Shown piece by piece: positions 13,611 to 23,010 of a stretch of 64,000 nt of DNA. Made by a program: the position numbers and the translations under genes. How positions within the stretch are numbered: position 1 is the first letter of the stretch; every line of letters starts with the position of its first letter. The stretch covers positions 209,994 to 273,993 of the forward strand of contig NZ_SOBT01000009.1 in the NCBI RefSeq assembly GCF_004364935.1, written 5' to 3'. The notes beneath the pieces are model-generated. The model was not told the DNA's origin. It saw only the letters and a program-made list of their open reading frames with translations, and made no database searches. The stretch is from Panacagrimonas perspica. Its GTDB lineage: Bacteria > Pseudomonadota > Gammaproteobacteria > Nevskiales > Nevskiaceae.

Positions 13611-14734
13611 CAGATAGAGACTGCGAATGCGTGGGCGGGCCCCGCGTTACAGAACTTCTCCAATGTCGCGTGCAAGGCGCCCTCGTCGAAATCGGCCGTC
13701 AGAACGGCCTCTCCGATACTCCGCAACAACACCAGCCGCAGCTTTCCGCCTTTGACCTTCTTGTCGAGGCCCATCAGGTCACGGAAGCCTTCCGGGGTCA
13801 TCCCGTCGGGCGGGCTGGTCGGAAGCCCGACGCGACCGAGCAGCCGGGTCGCGCGCTCGAGTTCGACGGCCTTGATCCAACCCATGCGGTGCGACAGGTC
13901 CGCCGCCATGCACATGCCAGCGGCGACCGCTTCGCCGTGCAGCCACTCGCTGTAACCGGTGAAGGTCTCGATCGCGTGACCGAAGGTGTGTCCGAGATTC
14001 AGCAGCGCGCGGGGTCCGCCCGAAACGCTCTCGCGTTCGTCGAGTCCGACGATTCGCGCCTTGATCGCGCAGCAGCGTTCGATCGTCTCGGCGATGAACT
14101 GCGATTCCAGTGCAAGGATGCGGTCGAGATTCTTCTCGAGCCAGCCGAACAGGATCGGATCTGCCAGCAGGCCGTATTTGATGACCTCGGCCAATCCGGC
14201 GCGAAGCTCCCGCGGCGGCAGGGTCGCGAGGGTGTCCGTATCTGCGACGACCGCAATGGGCTGATGAAACGCGCCGATCAGGTTCTTGCCGCGCGGATGG
14301 TTGACGGCGGTCTTGCCGCCTACCGAAGAGTCGACCTGCGCGAGCAGCGTCGTCGGCAGCTGCACGAAGTCGATCCCACGCTGATACAGCGATGCGCAGA
14401 ACCCCGCCAGGTCCCCGATGACGCCGCCGCCGAGCGCGATCAGCGCGCCGTCACGGCTCAGGCGCGAGGCCAGCATCCAGTCGAGGACCTCGCCTGCCTG
14501 TTCCCAGCTCTTCTGCGACTCGCCGGCCTTCAGAACCAGCGCCTGATCGCGCGGCAGCTTCAACGCGTGCAGCACGGAATCGAGATGGTGCTGGGCGACA
14601 TTCTCGTCCGTCACCAGCATGGCGCGGCGTCCGCGCAGCAGTTGGTAGCTGACCGGATCGCGCAGCAGTCCGCTGCCGATGCGGATGGGGTAGCTGCGTG
14701 CCCCCAGTTCCAAGTTGAGGATACGGGTACTCAT
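13610..14734 (-). CDS. aroB: 3-dehydroquinate synthase
   Basis: Second step of the shikimate pathway: DAHP to 3-dehydroquinate, NAD+ and zinc dependent. 374 residues. Visible motifs are the nucleotide-binding GGGVIGDLAGF, the DSSVGGKTAVNHPRGKNLIGAF block, and zinc ligands in LNLGHTFGHAIE and WLHGEAVAAGM. The ATG overlaps the aroK stop by four bases (ATGA), and the stop overlaps dgt by one. Translationally coupled with both neighbours. Confidence 0.97.
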   Translation of the reverse strand: MSTRILNLELGARSYPIRIGSGLLRDPVSYQLLRGRRAMLVTDENVAQHHLDSVLHALKLPRDQALVLKAGESQKSWEQAGEVLDWMLASRLSRDGALIALGGGVIGDLAGFCASLYQRGIDFVQLPTTLLAQVDSSVGGKTAVNHPRGKNLIGAFHQPIAVVADTDTLATLPPRELRAGLAEVIKYGLLADPILFGWLEKNLDRILALESQFIAETIERCCAIKARIVGLDERESVSGGPRALLNLGHTFGHAIETFTGYSEWLHGEAVAAGMCMAADLSHRMGWIKAVELERATRLLGRVGLPTSPPDGMTPEGFRDLMGLDKKVKGGKLRLVLLRSIGEAVLTADFDEGALHATLEKFCNAGPAHAFAVSI

Positions 14735-15261
14735 GCGGTTCCAGCCGGCCGATGTTCCAGGTGTTCTTCGATCTCGCGGGCAAGGGTCCGCGCGTTGCGG
14801 CCGTCCGTCGGAAGGACGAGATCGGCGATCTCACGATAAAGCGGATCGCGCATCTCGAAAAGTCGTTCCAGGATGTCGCGACGCTCGCCCCCCGCCCGCA
14901 GCAGCGGCCGGTTATCGGTCCGCGCGGTCCGGTTGACCTGCTGGTCGAGGCTCGCGTGCAGGTAGATGACGAAGCCCCGCGCGGCCAGCCACTGGCGGTT
15001 GTCGGGCTCGATGATCGCGCCGCCACCGGTCGCCAGCACGATCCCGTTGCGCTGCGTCAGGTCGCCGATGACGAGGCGCTCGCGCTTGCGGAAGCCATCC
15101 TCGCCTTCCTTCTCGAAGATGTACGCGATATCGACGCCGGTACGAGCCTCGATCTCGGTGTCGCTGTCGACAAACTCCATGCCTCGCACATCGGCCAGGC
15201 GCTTGCCGACGGTCGATTTGCCCGCGCCCATCGGTCCCACGAGAAAAATATTGCCGCGCAA
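14731..15261 (-). CDS. aroK: Shikimate kinase
   Basis: Phosphorylates shikimate with ATP. The core begins RGNIFLVGPMGAGKST (Walker A), then DSDTEIEARTG (shikimate-binding Asp), FRKRE and ATGGGAIIE, with the lid arginines in NRPLL. The start is uncertain. The TTG at 15261 gives an N-terminus like E. coli AroK (RNIFLVGP). The in-frame GTG at 15333 would add 24 residues. The frame opens with a TTG at 15345, but that lies inside the rho-independent terminator of pilQ and is rejected. It overlaps aroB by four bases. Confidence 0.93.
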   Translation of the reverse strand: MRGNIFLVGPMGAGKSTVGKRLADVRGMEFVDSDTEIEARTGVDIAYIFEKEGEDGFRKRERLVIGDLTQRNGIVLATGGGAIIEPDNRQWLAARGFVIYLHASLDQQVNRTARTDNRPLLRAGGERRDILERLFEMRDPLYREIADLVLPTDGRNARTLAREIEEHLEHRPAGTA

Positions 15262-15343
15262 TGTGGTCTGCCAGGATCCGTCGGTGTGGTTGGGAGTATC
15301 GGAATACCGCCGCGAAAAAGCGCGCGGGTTCACCGCAACGCCC

Positions 15344-15367
15344 AAAAAAAGCGCCCCGGCGGGGCGC
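15344..15367 (-). terminator. Rho-independent terminator of the pil operon
   Basis: On the minus strand, a GCGCCCC-GCC-GGGGCGC hairpin is followed by seven Ts. It lies 56 bases after the pilQ stop and ahead of aroK. Confidence 0.88.
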
Positions 15368-15422
15368 GATTATAGCGGGGCGGCCCGGATCAGCCGCCGC
15401 AGCGGCCAATCCGGCGAGGGCC

Positions 15423-17543
15423 TTACCGAACCGAGAGACCTTCCTGCAGGATTTTCGGCGTCACGAAGATCAGCAGTTCGTCCTTGTTGGCCACCGTCAG
15501 CCGATTGCGGAAGGCGGCGCCAAGGATGGGAATGTCGCCGAGGAAAGGAACCTTGCTGACGTCGTTGCGATTTTCCTGGACGAAGATGCCACCCAGGACG
15601 ACTGTCGCGCCGTTGTCCACGAGTGCCTGCGTGTTCACTTCCCGCGTGTTGATGGCCGGCGCCGTGCCGCCGTCGCCGGTGGGGACGATGTCGCCGACGT
15701 TATCCTGGGTCACGTTCAGGTCCATGATCACGCGGTTGTCGGGGGTGATCTGCGGCGTCACCGTCAACGCGAGCACGGCTTTCTTGAACTGGATGTTCGT
15801 TGCGCCACTCGACGACGACTGCTGGTAGGGAATTTCCACACCCTGCTCGATCGACGCCTGCTTGGCGTTGGCGGTCAGCACGCGCGGACTGGAGATGACC
15901 TCACCACGGCCTTCGGCCTGCAGCGCCGAGAGCTCGAGATCCACCGCGTAATCCGATCCGAGGATCGCAAGGCCGATGCGGCCTGCGTTGGTCGCAGCCG
16001 GCAGATCGAAGTTCAGGCCGCCGTTGGCGAGACCGGGCACGACACCGCCTTGTGCGGTGCGTGCGCCTTCCACGCTGCCGGCAATGCCGATCGTCGAGTT
16101 GTTCAGGCGATTGACGTGGCTGACGCCGAATCTGGCGCCCAGTTCCTTCGAAAAGTCGTTGTTCGCGATGACGATGCGCGACTCGATCAGAACCTGCTTC
16201 ACCGGGATATCGAGCTGGGCGATCAGTGCGCGGATATCCCCGATGACCTCGCGCGTTTCAAGCACGATCAATGAATTCGTGCGCTCGTCCACATTCACGC
16301 GACCCCGCTCCGACATGATCGTGTCTTCACCGGCCTTGAGCAGAGCCGCAATGTCGGCTGCCTTGGCGTAGTTGATCTGGATCAATTCGGTACGCAACGG
16401 CGCCAGCTCGGTGCGCTGCTTCTGTGCCTCGAGTTCGATCTTGTCGCGCTCCGCGATTTCCGTCAGCGGCGCCACCAGCATCACATTGCCCTGCTGACGC
16501 AGACCCAATCCCTTTGTCCGGAGGATGATGTCCAGCGCCTGATCCCACGGCACGTTCTGCAATCGGATGGCGATTTCGCCGCTCACGGCATCCGAAACGA
16601 CCATGTTCGTGCCGGCGACGTCCGCGATGATCTGCAGCAGCGAGCGGATGTCCACGCTCTGGAACGACAGCGAAATCTTCTCGCCCGTATATTCCGGCTC
16701 GCGCAGCTTGCGCTCGTCGAGTTTTTCCTGGGACAGCGGTTGGAGCTCGATCGTGAAGAGATTGCCGGACTGATACGCCACCTGCTCGAAATCCCCCCCC
16801 GCGATCGGCGTCACGCTGATCTCGGCGTTGATGCCCACGCGCGTGGAGTCGATGAACTTCACCGGCGTCGCGAAGTCGAGCACATCCAGACGACGGACCA
16901 GGGCATCAGGGACCGCCGCATTCTTGAACTTGGCGACGATCTTCCCGCCTTCTTCGACCACGTCGACGGCCGTAGCCGGATCAGACAGCGTCACGACGAC
17001 GCGCCCTTCTCCCTTGTCGCCCCGCCGGAAGTCGACGGCCGTGATTCCCGGCCGCGTCTGCTGGACCGCCGCAGTCGGAGGGACGTAGGCCGGGCCGGAT
17101 CCCGCCGGTCCATCCAACGTCAGGAAGACACGATTGCCGTCGATACGGACCGCGTGGGTGGTGAGCTGACTGAGTTCGAGGACCAGGCGCGTGCGCCCGT
17201 CGGCCTCTGCAGCGGCGACTGCCTTCGCAGCACCGATGTTGAGTTTCTTGTATCGCTCGGCGACCGCGAGGCGGGTGTCCGGCAGATCCATCGACAGACG
17301 AGCCGGCGATTCCACGGTGAACACGACGGGCTCCGGGGCAGGGCCGGACAAGGTCAGCGTCAGCAGCAGCCGCTCTCCGTCCAGCGCAACCGCATCGATG
17401 GATTGCAGCGCCCGCCCGGACTGCGCATACGCCGCCGGCGCGATCAGGGAAAACCCGACCAAGGCAGCCAGTCCACAAAGGGCCGCCCGCAACACCGCGA
17501 GCGCGCGCCCTGCGGTGTTGGCGACTTGGGATTGGTTCTTCAT
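15423..17543 (-). CDS. pilQ: Type IV pilus secretin
   Basis: Outer-membrane ring through which the type IV pilus passes; 706 residues. The signal peptide ends near APAAYAQ (about residue 40). An AMIN domain follows (AVALDGERLLLTLTLSGPAP) that may bind peptidoglycan. Then come a second AMIN-like region, the STN/N0 fold (ISLSFQSVDIRSLLQIIADVAG), the N1/secretin_N domain, and the C-terminal secretin core (RVLTANAKQASIEQGVEIPY, VVLGGIFVQENRNDVSKVPFLGDIP). Last gene of pilMNOPQ; a strong terminator follows. Confidence 0.97.
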   Translation of the reverse strand: MKNQSQVANTAGRALAVLRAALCGLAALVGFSLIAPAAYAQSGRALQSIDAVALDGERLLLTLTLSGPAPEPVVFTVESPARLSMDLPDTRLAVAERYKKLNIGAAKAVAAAEADGRTRLVLELSQLTTHAVRIDGNRVFLTLDGPAGSGPAYVPPTAAVQQTRPGITAVDFRRGDKGEGRVVVTLSDPATAVDVVEEGGKIVAKFKNAAVPDALVRRLDVLDFATPVKFIDSTRVGINAEISVTPIAGGDFEQVAYQSGNLFTIELQPLSQEKLDERKLREPEYTGEKISLSFQSVDIRSLLQIIADVAGTNMVVSDAVSGEIAIRLQNVPWDQALDIILRTKGLGLRQQGNVMLVAPLTEIAERDKIELEAQKQRTELAPLRTELIQINYAKAADIAALLKAGEDTIMSERGRVNVDERTNSLIVLETREVIGDIRALIAQLDIPVKQVLIESRIVIANNDFSKELGARFGVSHVNRLNNSTIGIAGSVEGARTAQGGVVPGLANGGLNFDLPAATNAGRIGLAILGSDYAVDLELSALQAEGRGEVISSPRVLTANAKQASIEQGVEIPYQQSSSSGATNIQFKKAVLALTVTPQITPDNRVIMDLNVTQDNVGDIVPTGDGGTAPAINTREVNTQALVDNGATVVLGGIFVQENRNDVSKVPFLGDIPILGAAFRNRLTVANKDELLIFVTPKILQEGLSVR

Positions 17544-17565
17544 GGATTACGCGCTCCCTTTAACT

Positions 17566-18075
17566 CTATTCCGCGAGGGCCAACGTGGCCGGCCGCGAAA
17601 TCCAGCCGCCGAAACCGTCCGGGACGATTTCCGCCAGTGTGATTTCGGATTCTTCAATGGACTTGATCTGGCCATAGTTCTGGCCCATGTGATTCCCGAC
17701 GGACACGCGGTGGATCACGCCGTCCGGGGCCTTCACAAGTGCGTACACGGCCTTGGCCGTCTCGATGATGCCCTGCATGCGGAGCGCATCGAGCGGGAAC
17801 TCCTCGAGCGGTTCGCGGCTTCGATTGAGATCGGGTCTCGGACCGGCCGAAACCATCTGGCCCGGATCCGGCTGCGATTGCTGAAACGGATCCCGCCGCT
17901 CGTTGGGCAGATAAGCGAAGGGCTCGAATTGCTTGATCTGCGGAACGGGCTCGATCTGCTGGGATTTGCGGGCCTTGACCTCGGCAACCCGCTGCTCGAG
18001 ATCTTCCATTCCGCTACCGCAGGCACTCAGTGCGGCAATCGCCAGAAGCAGGGTGCCACGGTGGAGTGCGCGCAT
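17566..18075 (-). CDS. pilP: Type IV pilus inner-membrane lipoprotein
   Basis: Alignment-complex lipoprotein joining PilNO to PilQ; 169 residues from the ATG at 18075, which overlaps the pilO stop by one base (a GTG one codon upstream is equally possible). The lipobox is AALSACGSG. A disordered linker precedes the beta-sandwich domain (MQGIIETAKAVYALVKAPDG, RVSVGNHMGQNYGQIKSI), as in the PilP family. Confidence 0.95.
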   Translation of the reverse strand: MRALHRGTLLLAIAALSACGSGMEDLEQRVAEVKARKSQQIEPVPQIKQFEPFAYLPNERRDPFQQSQPDPGQMVSAGPRPDLNRSREPLEEFPLDALRMQGIIETAKAVYALVKAPDGVIHRVSVGNHMGQNYGQIKSIEESEITLAEIVPDGFGGWISRPATLALAE

Positions 18076-18749
18076 CACTTGCCACCTCCGCGCTGAGCGG
18101 CTTTCTTGGCCGCATCCGCCGCAGCAAGCTCGTCCTCATCCAGATAGCGGTAGGTCTTGGCCACCGCAGTCATCCGCAGATTTTCCGGATTGAGGCTGTT
18201 AGCCCCACGAGCAACGGGCTTCTCTGCCCTGATCTCGACTTCGTCGACCGTCACGATACGAGGGAGTGCGGCAACACCGCTGACGAACGCCCCCATCTCG
18301 TGATAGCTGCCGATCACGATAATCTTGTTGGGAATTTCAGCGTAGAAATCCTTCGGCTGCTCGGTCAGAGGCTGGAAAAGTTCTTCGTCGAGGCTGCTGG
18401 CTACGCGCGTCTGCGAAATGTCGTTGAGCAGATTGGCGACTTCGCTACGGCTCGGCAGCTGCTTGAGCATCGCGCCGAAGGTGCGCTCCATCTCCTGCAA
18501 CTGGGCCTTGTAGGCATCGAGCGCGACCACCTTCTTCTGCTTGCGCTCGAACTCGGAAAATAGCGCGGTTTCCTTCTCACGCGCCTCCCTCAATTCATCC
18601 CTCATCGGCATGAGCTTGAAGTAGGTACCTCCACCCACCAGCACGACCGCCGTCAATACCGCAGCAGCGAAGTGGACCCAGGTAGGCCAGGTACCCGGAC
18701 GCTGCACATCCAGCACCTGCAGGTCGTTGATCGCTTCCTGGAAGTTCAT
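18075..18749 (-). CDS. pilO: Type IV pilus inner-membrane assembly protein PilO
   Basis: Bitopic inner-membrane component that pairs with PilN; 224 residues. One transmembrane helix (WVHFAAAVLTAVVLVGGGTYF, about 24-44) is followed by a coiled coil (ELREAREKETALFSEFERKQ) and a ferredoxin-like periplasmic domain. It overlaps pilN by four bases. The C-terminus is Ala/Lys rich. Confidence 0.95.
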   Translation of the reverse strand: MNFQEAINDLQVLDVQRPGTWPTWVHFAAAVLTAVVLVGGGTYFKLMPMRDELREAREKETALFSEFERKQKKVVALDAYKAQLQEMERTFGAMLKQLPSRSEVANLLNDISQTRVASSLDEELFQPLTEQPKDFYAEIPNKIIVIGSYHEMGAFVSGVAALPRIVTVDEVEIRAEKPVARGANSLNPENLRMTAVAKTYRYLDEDELAAADAAKKAAQRGGGK

Positions 18750-19333
18750 TCCACGATCTCCCCGTCATTCGCCTGATCCGGGCCTTCGACCGCCTTCGTC
18801 AGGTTGGTCACCTGCAGCGTGAAATCGCTACGACGTGCGCTACCCGTTTCCGTGGTCTTGATCACCACCAGCTTCGGATCGTTGAACCACGGAGACGCCT
18901 CGAGATTCTTCATGTAGGTCGAGACACGGCCGTTGGACTCTGCCGCCCCCTCGATCGTCACAAGGGTCCCGTTCTGCTTGATCCCCGTGAGCGTGACACC
19001 GTCAGGCAGCGTGTTCACCAACTCGTCGAAGAAGTGCACGGTCGCGCTACGCGAAGCCTGCAGCTCTTCGATGACGCGCATACGCGCCAGCAAGTTGTTC
19101 TTGACCTTCTCCAGCTCCTGGATCTCCTTGATCTTCTGATCAACGTCCGCGATCTGCTGGGTCAGGTAGGTGTTGCGATCGTTCTGCAGGTCCAGTGCGT
19201 TCTGGATCATCAGGTAGGCGACACCGACGATCACTGCCGCTACCGCCACCGCTACGCCCATCAACGCGACGAAACGCTGCTTGCGCTGCTCGCGCAGTTG
19301 CGCGCGCCAGTCCAGCAGGTTGATCTTGGTCAT
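18746..19333 (-). CDS. pilN: Type IV pilus inner-membrane assembly protein PilN
   Basis: 195 residues. The N-terminal INLLDWR motif binds the groove of PilM in the cytoplasm. A single transmembrane helix (FVALMGVAVAVAAVIVGVAY, about 21-40), a coiled coil (QIADVDQKIKEIQELEKVKN) and a periplasmic domain (DGVTLTGIKQNGTLVTIEG) follow. It starts three bases after the pilM stop and overlaps pilO by four. Confidence 0.96.
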   Translation of the reverse strand: MTKINLLDWRAQLREQRKQRFVALMGVAVAVAAVIVGVAYLMIQNALDLQNDRNTYLTQQIADVDQKIKEIQELEKVKNNLLARMRVIEELQASRSATVHFFDELVNTLPDGVTLTGIKQNGTLVTIEGAAESNGRVSTYMKNLEASPWFNDPKLVVIKTTETGSARRSDFTLQVTNLTKAVEGPDQANDGEIVE

Positions 19334-19336
19334 GGA

Positions 19337-20422
19337 TCAGGACTCCGCATCGAACGCGCGGAATGCCAGACCCGCGGCGATCAGCATCGAGGCCTCGTCC
19401 TTGGCCAGGACCGAGGGCCGTGCCTTTGCCGAGACGCTCATCGATGCGAACGGACGGGCGATCACCGTGGGGATGCGGAGCCGCTCCTGCACCAGCACGT
19501 CGACGTTCGGAATATGCGCGCAGCCACCGGCAAGGATCACCTGGTCGATGTTGCTGTGCTTGCCGGAAGCCGCGAAGAAGAACTGCAGCGATCGATCGAT
19601 CTGCTGCCCCATGTCGGCGATGAAGCCGGGCAGCACTTCGGTCTCGTAGGTTTCTGGCAGATTGCCGAACTTCTTGGCTTTGCCCGCCTCCTCGAAGCTC
19701 ATGCCGTACTGACGCATGATCTCCTCGGTAAGCTGCTTTCCCCCGAAAGCCTGGTCACGCGTGTAGATGGTCTGGAGATCGTGCAGGACCAGCAAGGACG
19801 AGGAGTTGGCACCAATATCCACCACCGCCACGGTCTTCTTGACGCCCTTCGACGGCATCTGGTGGCGCAGGAACTGGCAGGCGTTCTCGAGCGCGTAGGC
19901 CTCGATGTCGACCACCTTGGGCACCAGACCGGCGATCTCCGCCGCTGCACAGCGGCTTTCGACCTGCTCCTTGCGGCAAGCTGCCAGCACCACGTCGGAA
20001 TTGCCGGTGCCCTTGTCGCTGCCACCCAGAATCTGGAAATCCAGATTCACTTCTTCAATGGGATAGGGAATGTACTGGTCGGCCTGCGCCTTGATCTGCT
20101 CCTCCATGTCGTGCTCGGACAACGAGGAGGACATTTGCACGATCTTGGTGATGACCGACGCGCCAGCCACGGCCAGAGCGACGTTCTTGGTACGTGTACC
20201 GGCTCGGCTGACGGCCCGCGCGATGGAGTCCGCGACCAGCTTGGGATCTGCGATCTGCTTTTCGTTCACCGCGTTCGGCGGCAACGGTTCCACGGCGTAT
20301 GTTTCGACATGGAAACGGTCGCCCCGGCGGGAAAGCTCAAGCAGCTTGACGGCGCTGGAACTGATGTCGAGACCGACAAGCTCCTGGCTCCCTCCGCCGA
20401 ACAGCGATTGCATGATCGACAT
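19337..20422 (-). CDS. pilM: Type IV pilus actin-like ATPase PilM
   Basis: Cytoplasmic FtsA/actin-like ring protein, 361 residues from the ATG at 20422, chosen because GGAAGAGG precedes it; the frame runs 22 codons further without a plausible domain. Motifs: LVGLDISSSAVKLLEL (phosphate 1), VAVVDIGANSSSLLVL (phosphate 2), DQVILAGGCAHIPNVDVLV (adenosine loop). First gene of pilMNOPQ, divergent from the PBP1a gene, as in many gammaproteobacteria. Confidence 0.96.
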   Translation of the reverse strand: MSIMQSLFGGGSQELVGLDISSSAVKLLELSRRGDRFHVETYAVEPLPPNAVNEKQIADPKLVADSIARAVSRAGTRTKNVALAVAGASVITKIVQMSSSLSEHDMEEQIKAQADQYIPYPIEEVNLDFQILGGSDKGTGNSDVVLAACRKEQVESRCAAAEIAGLVPKVVDIEAYALENACQFLRHQMPSKGVKKTVAVVDIGANSSSLLVLHDLQTIYTRDQAFGGKQLTEEIMRQYGMSFEEAGKAKKFGNLPETYETEVLPGFIADMGQQIDRSLQFFFAASGKHSNIDQVILAGGCAHIPNVDVLVQERLRIPTVIARPFASMSVSAKARPSVLAKDEASMLIAAGLAFRAFDAES

Positions 20423-20496
20423 TGCGCCTCTTCCGCTTGCGCGGCCCCAATTTTTTAATCCCCAGAGAGCGAATGACGCCGCCCCCATTGAGCCTT

Positions 20497-20524
20497 AATA
20501 TACCCCAGACGTTCTCCCAAGCAA
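20497..20524 (-). promoter_or_regulatory. Candidate sigma-70 promoter for pilMNOPQ
   Basis: On the minus strand, TTGCTT and TATATT are separated by 16 bases, 75 bases upstream of pilM. The -10 is close to consensus; the -35 is weak. Confidence 0.45.
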
Positions 20525-20612
20525 CAATAAGTTGTGTCAACAACTATCTGATGTTGCTTCATAAGCCGGAACGTCATTCCGGGTGTAGCCGGACCTTCGC
20601 GAACCACCAGAC

Positions 20613-22991
20613 GTGTCCCGACCGCTAGCCATCTGTTTGTCCCTCATCGGCGGCCTTCTGGTCCTGGCCGCCGCTGCTCCATTCGTCCTGTTCTATGGCG
20701 CTCGTTGGTACTACGAGCCCACTCTGCCGTCGGTGGCGTCGCTCAGAGACCTGAAGATGCAGGTCCCCCTGCGTGTCTATACGCGTGACGGCAAACTGAT
20801 CGGCGAGTTCGGCGCTGAACGGCGTGCGCCACTTGCCTATACGGACATTCCCCCCCACCTGATCGACGCTTTTCTCGCGGCCGAGGACGACCGCTTTTTC
20901 GAACATCCCGGGGTCGATTGGCAAGGTCTGGCACGCGCCACACTCAAGCTGGTGACCACCGGCGAGAAGAGCCAGGGCGGCAGCACGATCACCATGCAGC
21001 TTGCCCGAAACGTGTTTCTCAGTTCCGAAAGGAGCTACGAACGCAAGATTCGCGAGATCCTTCTGGCGTTGCGCATCGAACGCGAGATGACCAAGCAGGA
21101 GATCCTGGAGACCTACCTCAACAAGATCTTCCTGGGGCAGCGGGCCTACGGGGTCGGGGCCGCGAGCCGCGTCTATTTCGCGCGCGAGCCTGCCGATCTG
21201 ACCTGGGCCCAGACGGCCTTGCTCGCCGGCCTCCCCAAGGCCCCCTCCCGGGACAACCCCGTCATCGCCCCCGAGCGGGCGCAAAGCCGGCGCGACTACG
21301 TGCTGCGGCGCCTGCGCTCCCTCAACAAGATTTCCGAGCTCGACTTCCAGGCCGCACTAGCCGAGCCGGTGGTCGTGAAACTCGCCACACCCCAGGTCGA
21401 AACCGACGCCCACTTCGTCGCCGAAATGGTTCGATCGGAGGTCGTCGCCCGATACGGCGACCTGGCCTACACCTCTGGCTACCGGGCAACGGCCACGGTC
21501 TTGTCCACGCGACAGGAGGCTGCCAACAGCGCGCTTCGCTCGTCGCTGCTGGCCTACGACGAACGGCACGGATGGCGCGGTGCTGAAGCACGCCTGCCGC
21601 CCGATCTGATGACCGAAAGCGGCGAGAAGCGCGACGCGATCGAAGAACTCCTGTCGCAACGGCCGCTGGTCGCCGGCCTTCGAGCCGCCGCCGTCGTGAG
21701 CTTCCGGCCCGAGCGCCTGACCGTCCTGCTCCAGGGACTGCGGCTGGTGGAAATCGCATCCGAAGACTTCAAGTGGGCACGCCTGACCGGCGCAAAGGCT
21801 CTGAAGCCGGGGGACATCGTCCGCGTTCGCTCGGTGGAGGACCGTTGGCGGCTCGCACAGATCCCCGAGGTACAGGGCGCGCTCGCCTCGATGAATCCGC
21901 ATACCGGCGCGATCGAGGCCGTGGTCGGTGGCTACGATTTCCTGCTCAACAAGTACAACCGGGCCACTCAGGCGCGTCGCCAGCCCGGCAGCGGCTTCAA
22001 GCCGTTCCTCTTCGCCGCTGCGTTCGAAAAGGGATTCACGCCCGCCTCCGTGCTGCTCGACGCGCCGATCGTGTACCGCGACTCGGAAATCGAAGGAGCG
22101 TGGCGCCCCGAGAACTACGACGGCGACTTCAAGGGTCCGATGCGCCTGCGCGAAGCGCTGGTGTATTCGCGCAACCTGGTAACGATTCGCTTGCTGCAGG
22201 AAGTCGGTCTCGACACGGCGCGCGATTACATCTCGCGATTCGGACTGGCGAAGGACCGTATTCCCCGGGATCTCTCGATGGCGTTGGGCACCGGCTCCTT
22301 CAGCCCGATGGAAATGGCCTCGGCCTACGCGGTGCTGGCCAATGGCGGATATCGCGTCACGCCGTACCTGCTCGAATCGATTGCAGAACCCAGCGGCAAG
22401 GTCGTGTTCCAGGCCCAACCCGCTACTGTCTGCAACGACTGCAAGGACGAGCCCGAAGCCGCTTCGGCCGCAGCCGTTCCGCCGGAGCCCGAAGCCTTGC
22501 AGCAACCGCGACATGCTCCCCGCGTGGTCGACGCGCGTGTCGCCTGGCTCGTGGACGACATCCTGCGCGAAGTCGTCGTACGCGGTACCGGCGCTCAGGC
22601 CCGCAAGCTGGGACGGGCCGATATCGCCGGCAAGACGGGCACCACGAACGACGAGACCGATGCCTGGTTCAGCGGATTCAACCGCGATCTGGTGTCGGTG
22701 GTTTGGGTCGGCTTCGACCAGCCGGCACCGCTGGGCAAGGGTGAAGTCGGCGGCCGCGCAGCGCTGCCGATGTGGATGGATTTCATGCGGGCCGCGCTCG
22801 CGGATACCCCCGAGACCGCGTGGCCGAGACCTCCCGGCCTCGTCGATGTTCGTATCGATCGCACCAACGGAACACTGGCCGCCGGCGGCGATCCTGACGC
22901 GATCATCGAGGTGGTGCAGGACGACCACGTTCCGGGTTCTGGCGACAAGAGCGGTTACGGCGAAGAGGTTCCGCTCGAGGAACTGTTCTGA
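20613..22991 (+). CDS. mrcA: Bifunctional penicillin-binding protein 1A
   Basis: Class A PBP that polymerises and cross-links peptidoglycan; 792 residues from a GTG start. One N-terminal membrane anchor (ICLSLIGGLLVLAAAAPFVL). The GT51 glycosyltransferase has catalytic Glu91 in AAEDDRFFEHPG, and GGSTITMQLARN. An OB-like insertion precedes the transpeptidase, which has the SxxK serine in GSGFKPFLF, SRN in VYSRNLVTI and KTG in IAGKTGTTND. Divergent from pilM, the common arrangement. Confidence 0.96.
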   Translation: MSRPLAICLSLIGGLLVLAAAAPFVLFYGARWYYEPTLPSVASLRDLKMQVPLRVYTRDGKLIGEFGAERRAPLAYTDIPPHLIDAFLAAEDDRFFEHPGVDWQGLARATLKLVTTGEKSQGGSTITMQLARNVFLSSERSYERKIREILLALRIEREMTKQEILETYLNKIFLGQRAYGVGAASRVYFAREPADLTWAQTALLAGLPKAPSRDNPVIAPERAQSRRDYVLRRLRSLNKISELDFQAALAEPVVVKLATPQVETDAHFVAEMVRSEVVARYGDLAYTSGYRATATVLSTRQEAANSALRSSLLAYDERHGWRGAEARLPPDLMTESGEKRDAIEELLSQRPLVAGLRAAAVVSFRPERLTVLLQGLRLVEIASEDFKWARLTGAKALKPGDIVRVRSVEDRWRLAQIPEVQGALASMNPHTGAIEAVVGGYDFLLNKYNRATQARRQPGSGFKPFLFAAAFEKGFTPASVLLDAPIVYRDSEIEGAWRPENYDGDFKGPMRLREALVYSRNLVTIRLLQEVGLDTARDYISRFGLAKDRIPRDLSMALGTGSFSPMEMASAYAVLANGGYRVTPYLLESIAEPSGKVVFQAQPATVCNDCKDEPEAASAAAVPPEPEALQQPRHAPRVVDARVAWLVDDILREVVVRGTGAQARKLGRADIAGKTGTTNDETDAWFSGFNRDLVSVVWVGFDQPAPLGKGEVGGRAALPMWMDFMRAALADTPETAWPRPPGLVDVRIDRTNGTLAAGGDPDAIIEVVQDDHVPGSGDKSGYGEEVPLEELF

Positions 22992-23010
22992 TCATCCGAG
23001 TCCCTCGCAC

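Noticed and set aside
15369-15374. Minus-strand TATAAT upstream of aroK
   Set aside because: It has no -35 at proper spacing, and a transcript from it would enter the pilQ terminator at once.
20535-20540. Minus-strand TTGACA upstream of pilM
   Set aside because: The only good -10 (TATATT) is 32 bases away; no -10 at 16-18 bases.
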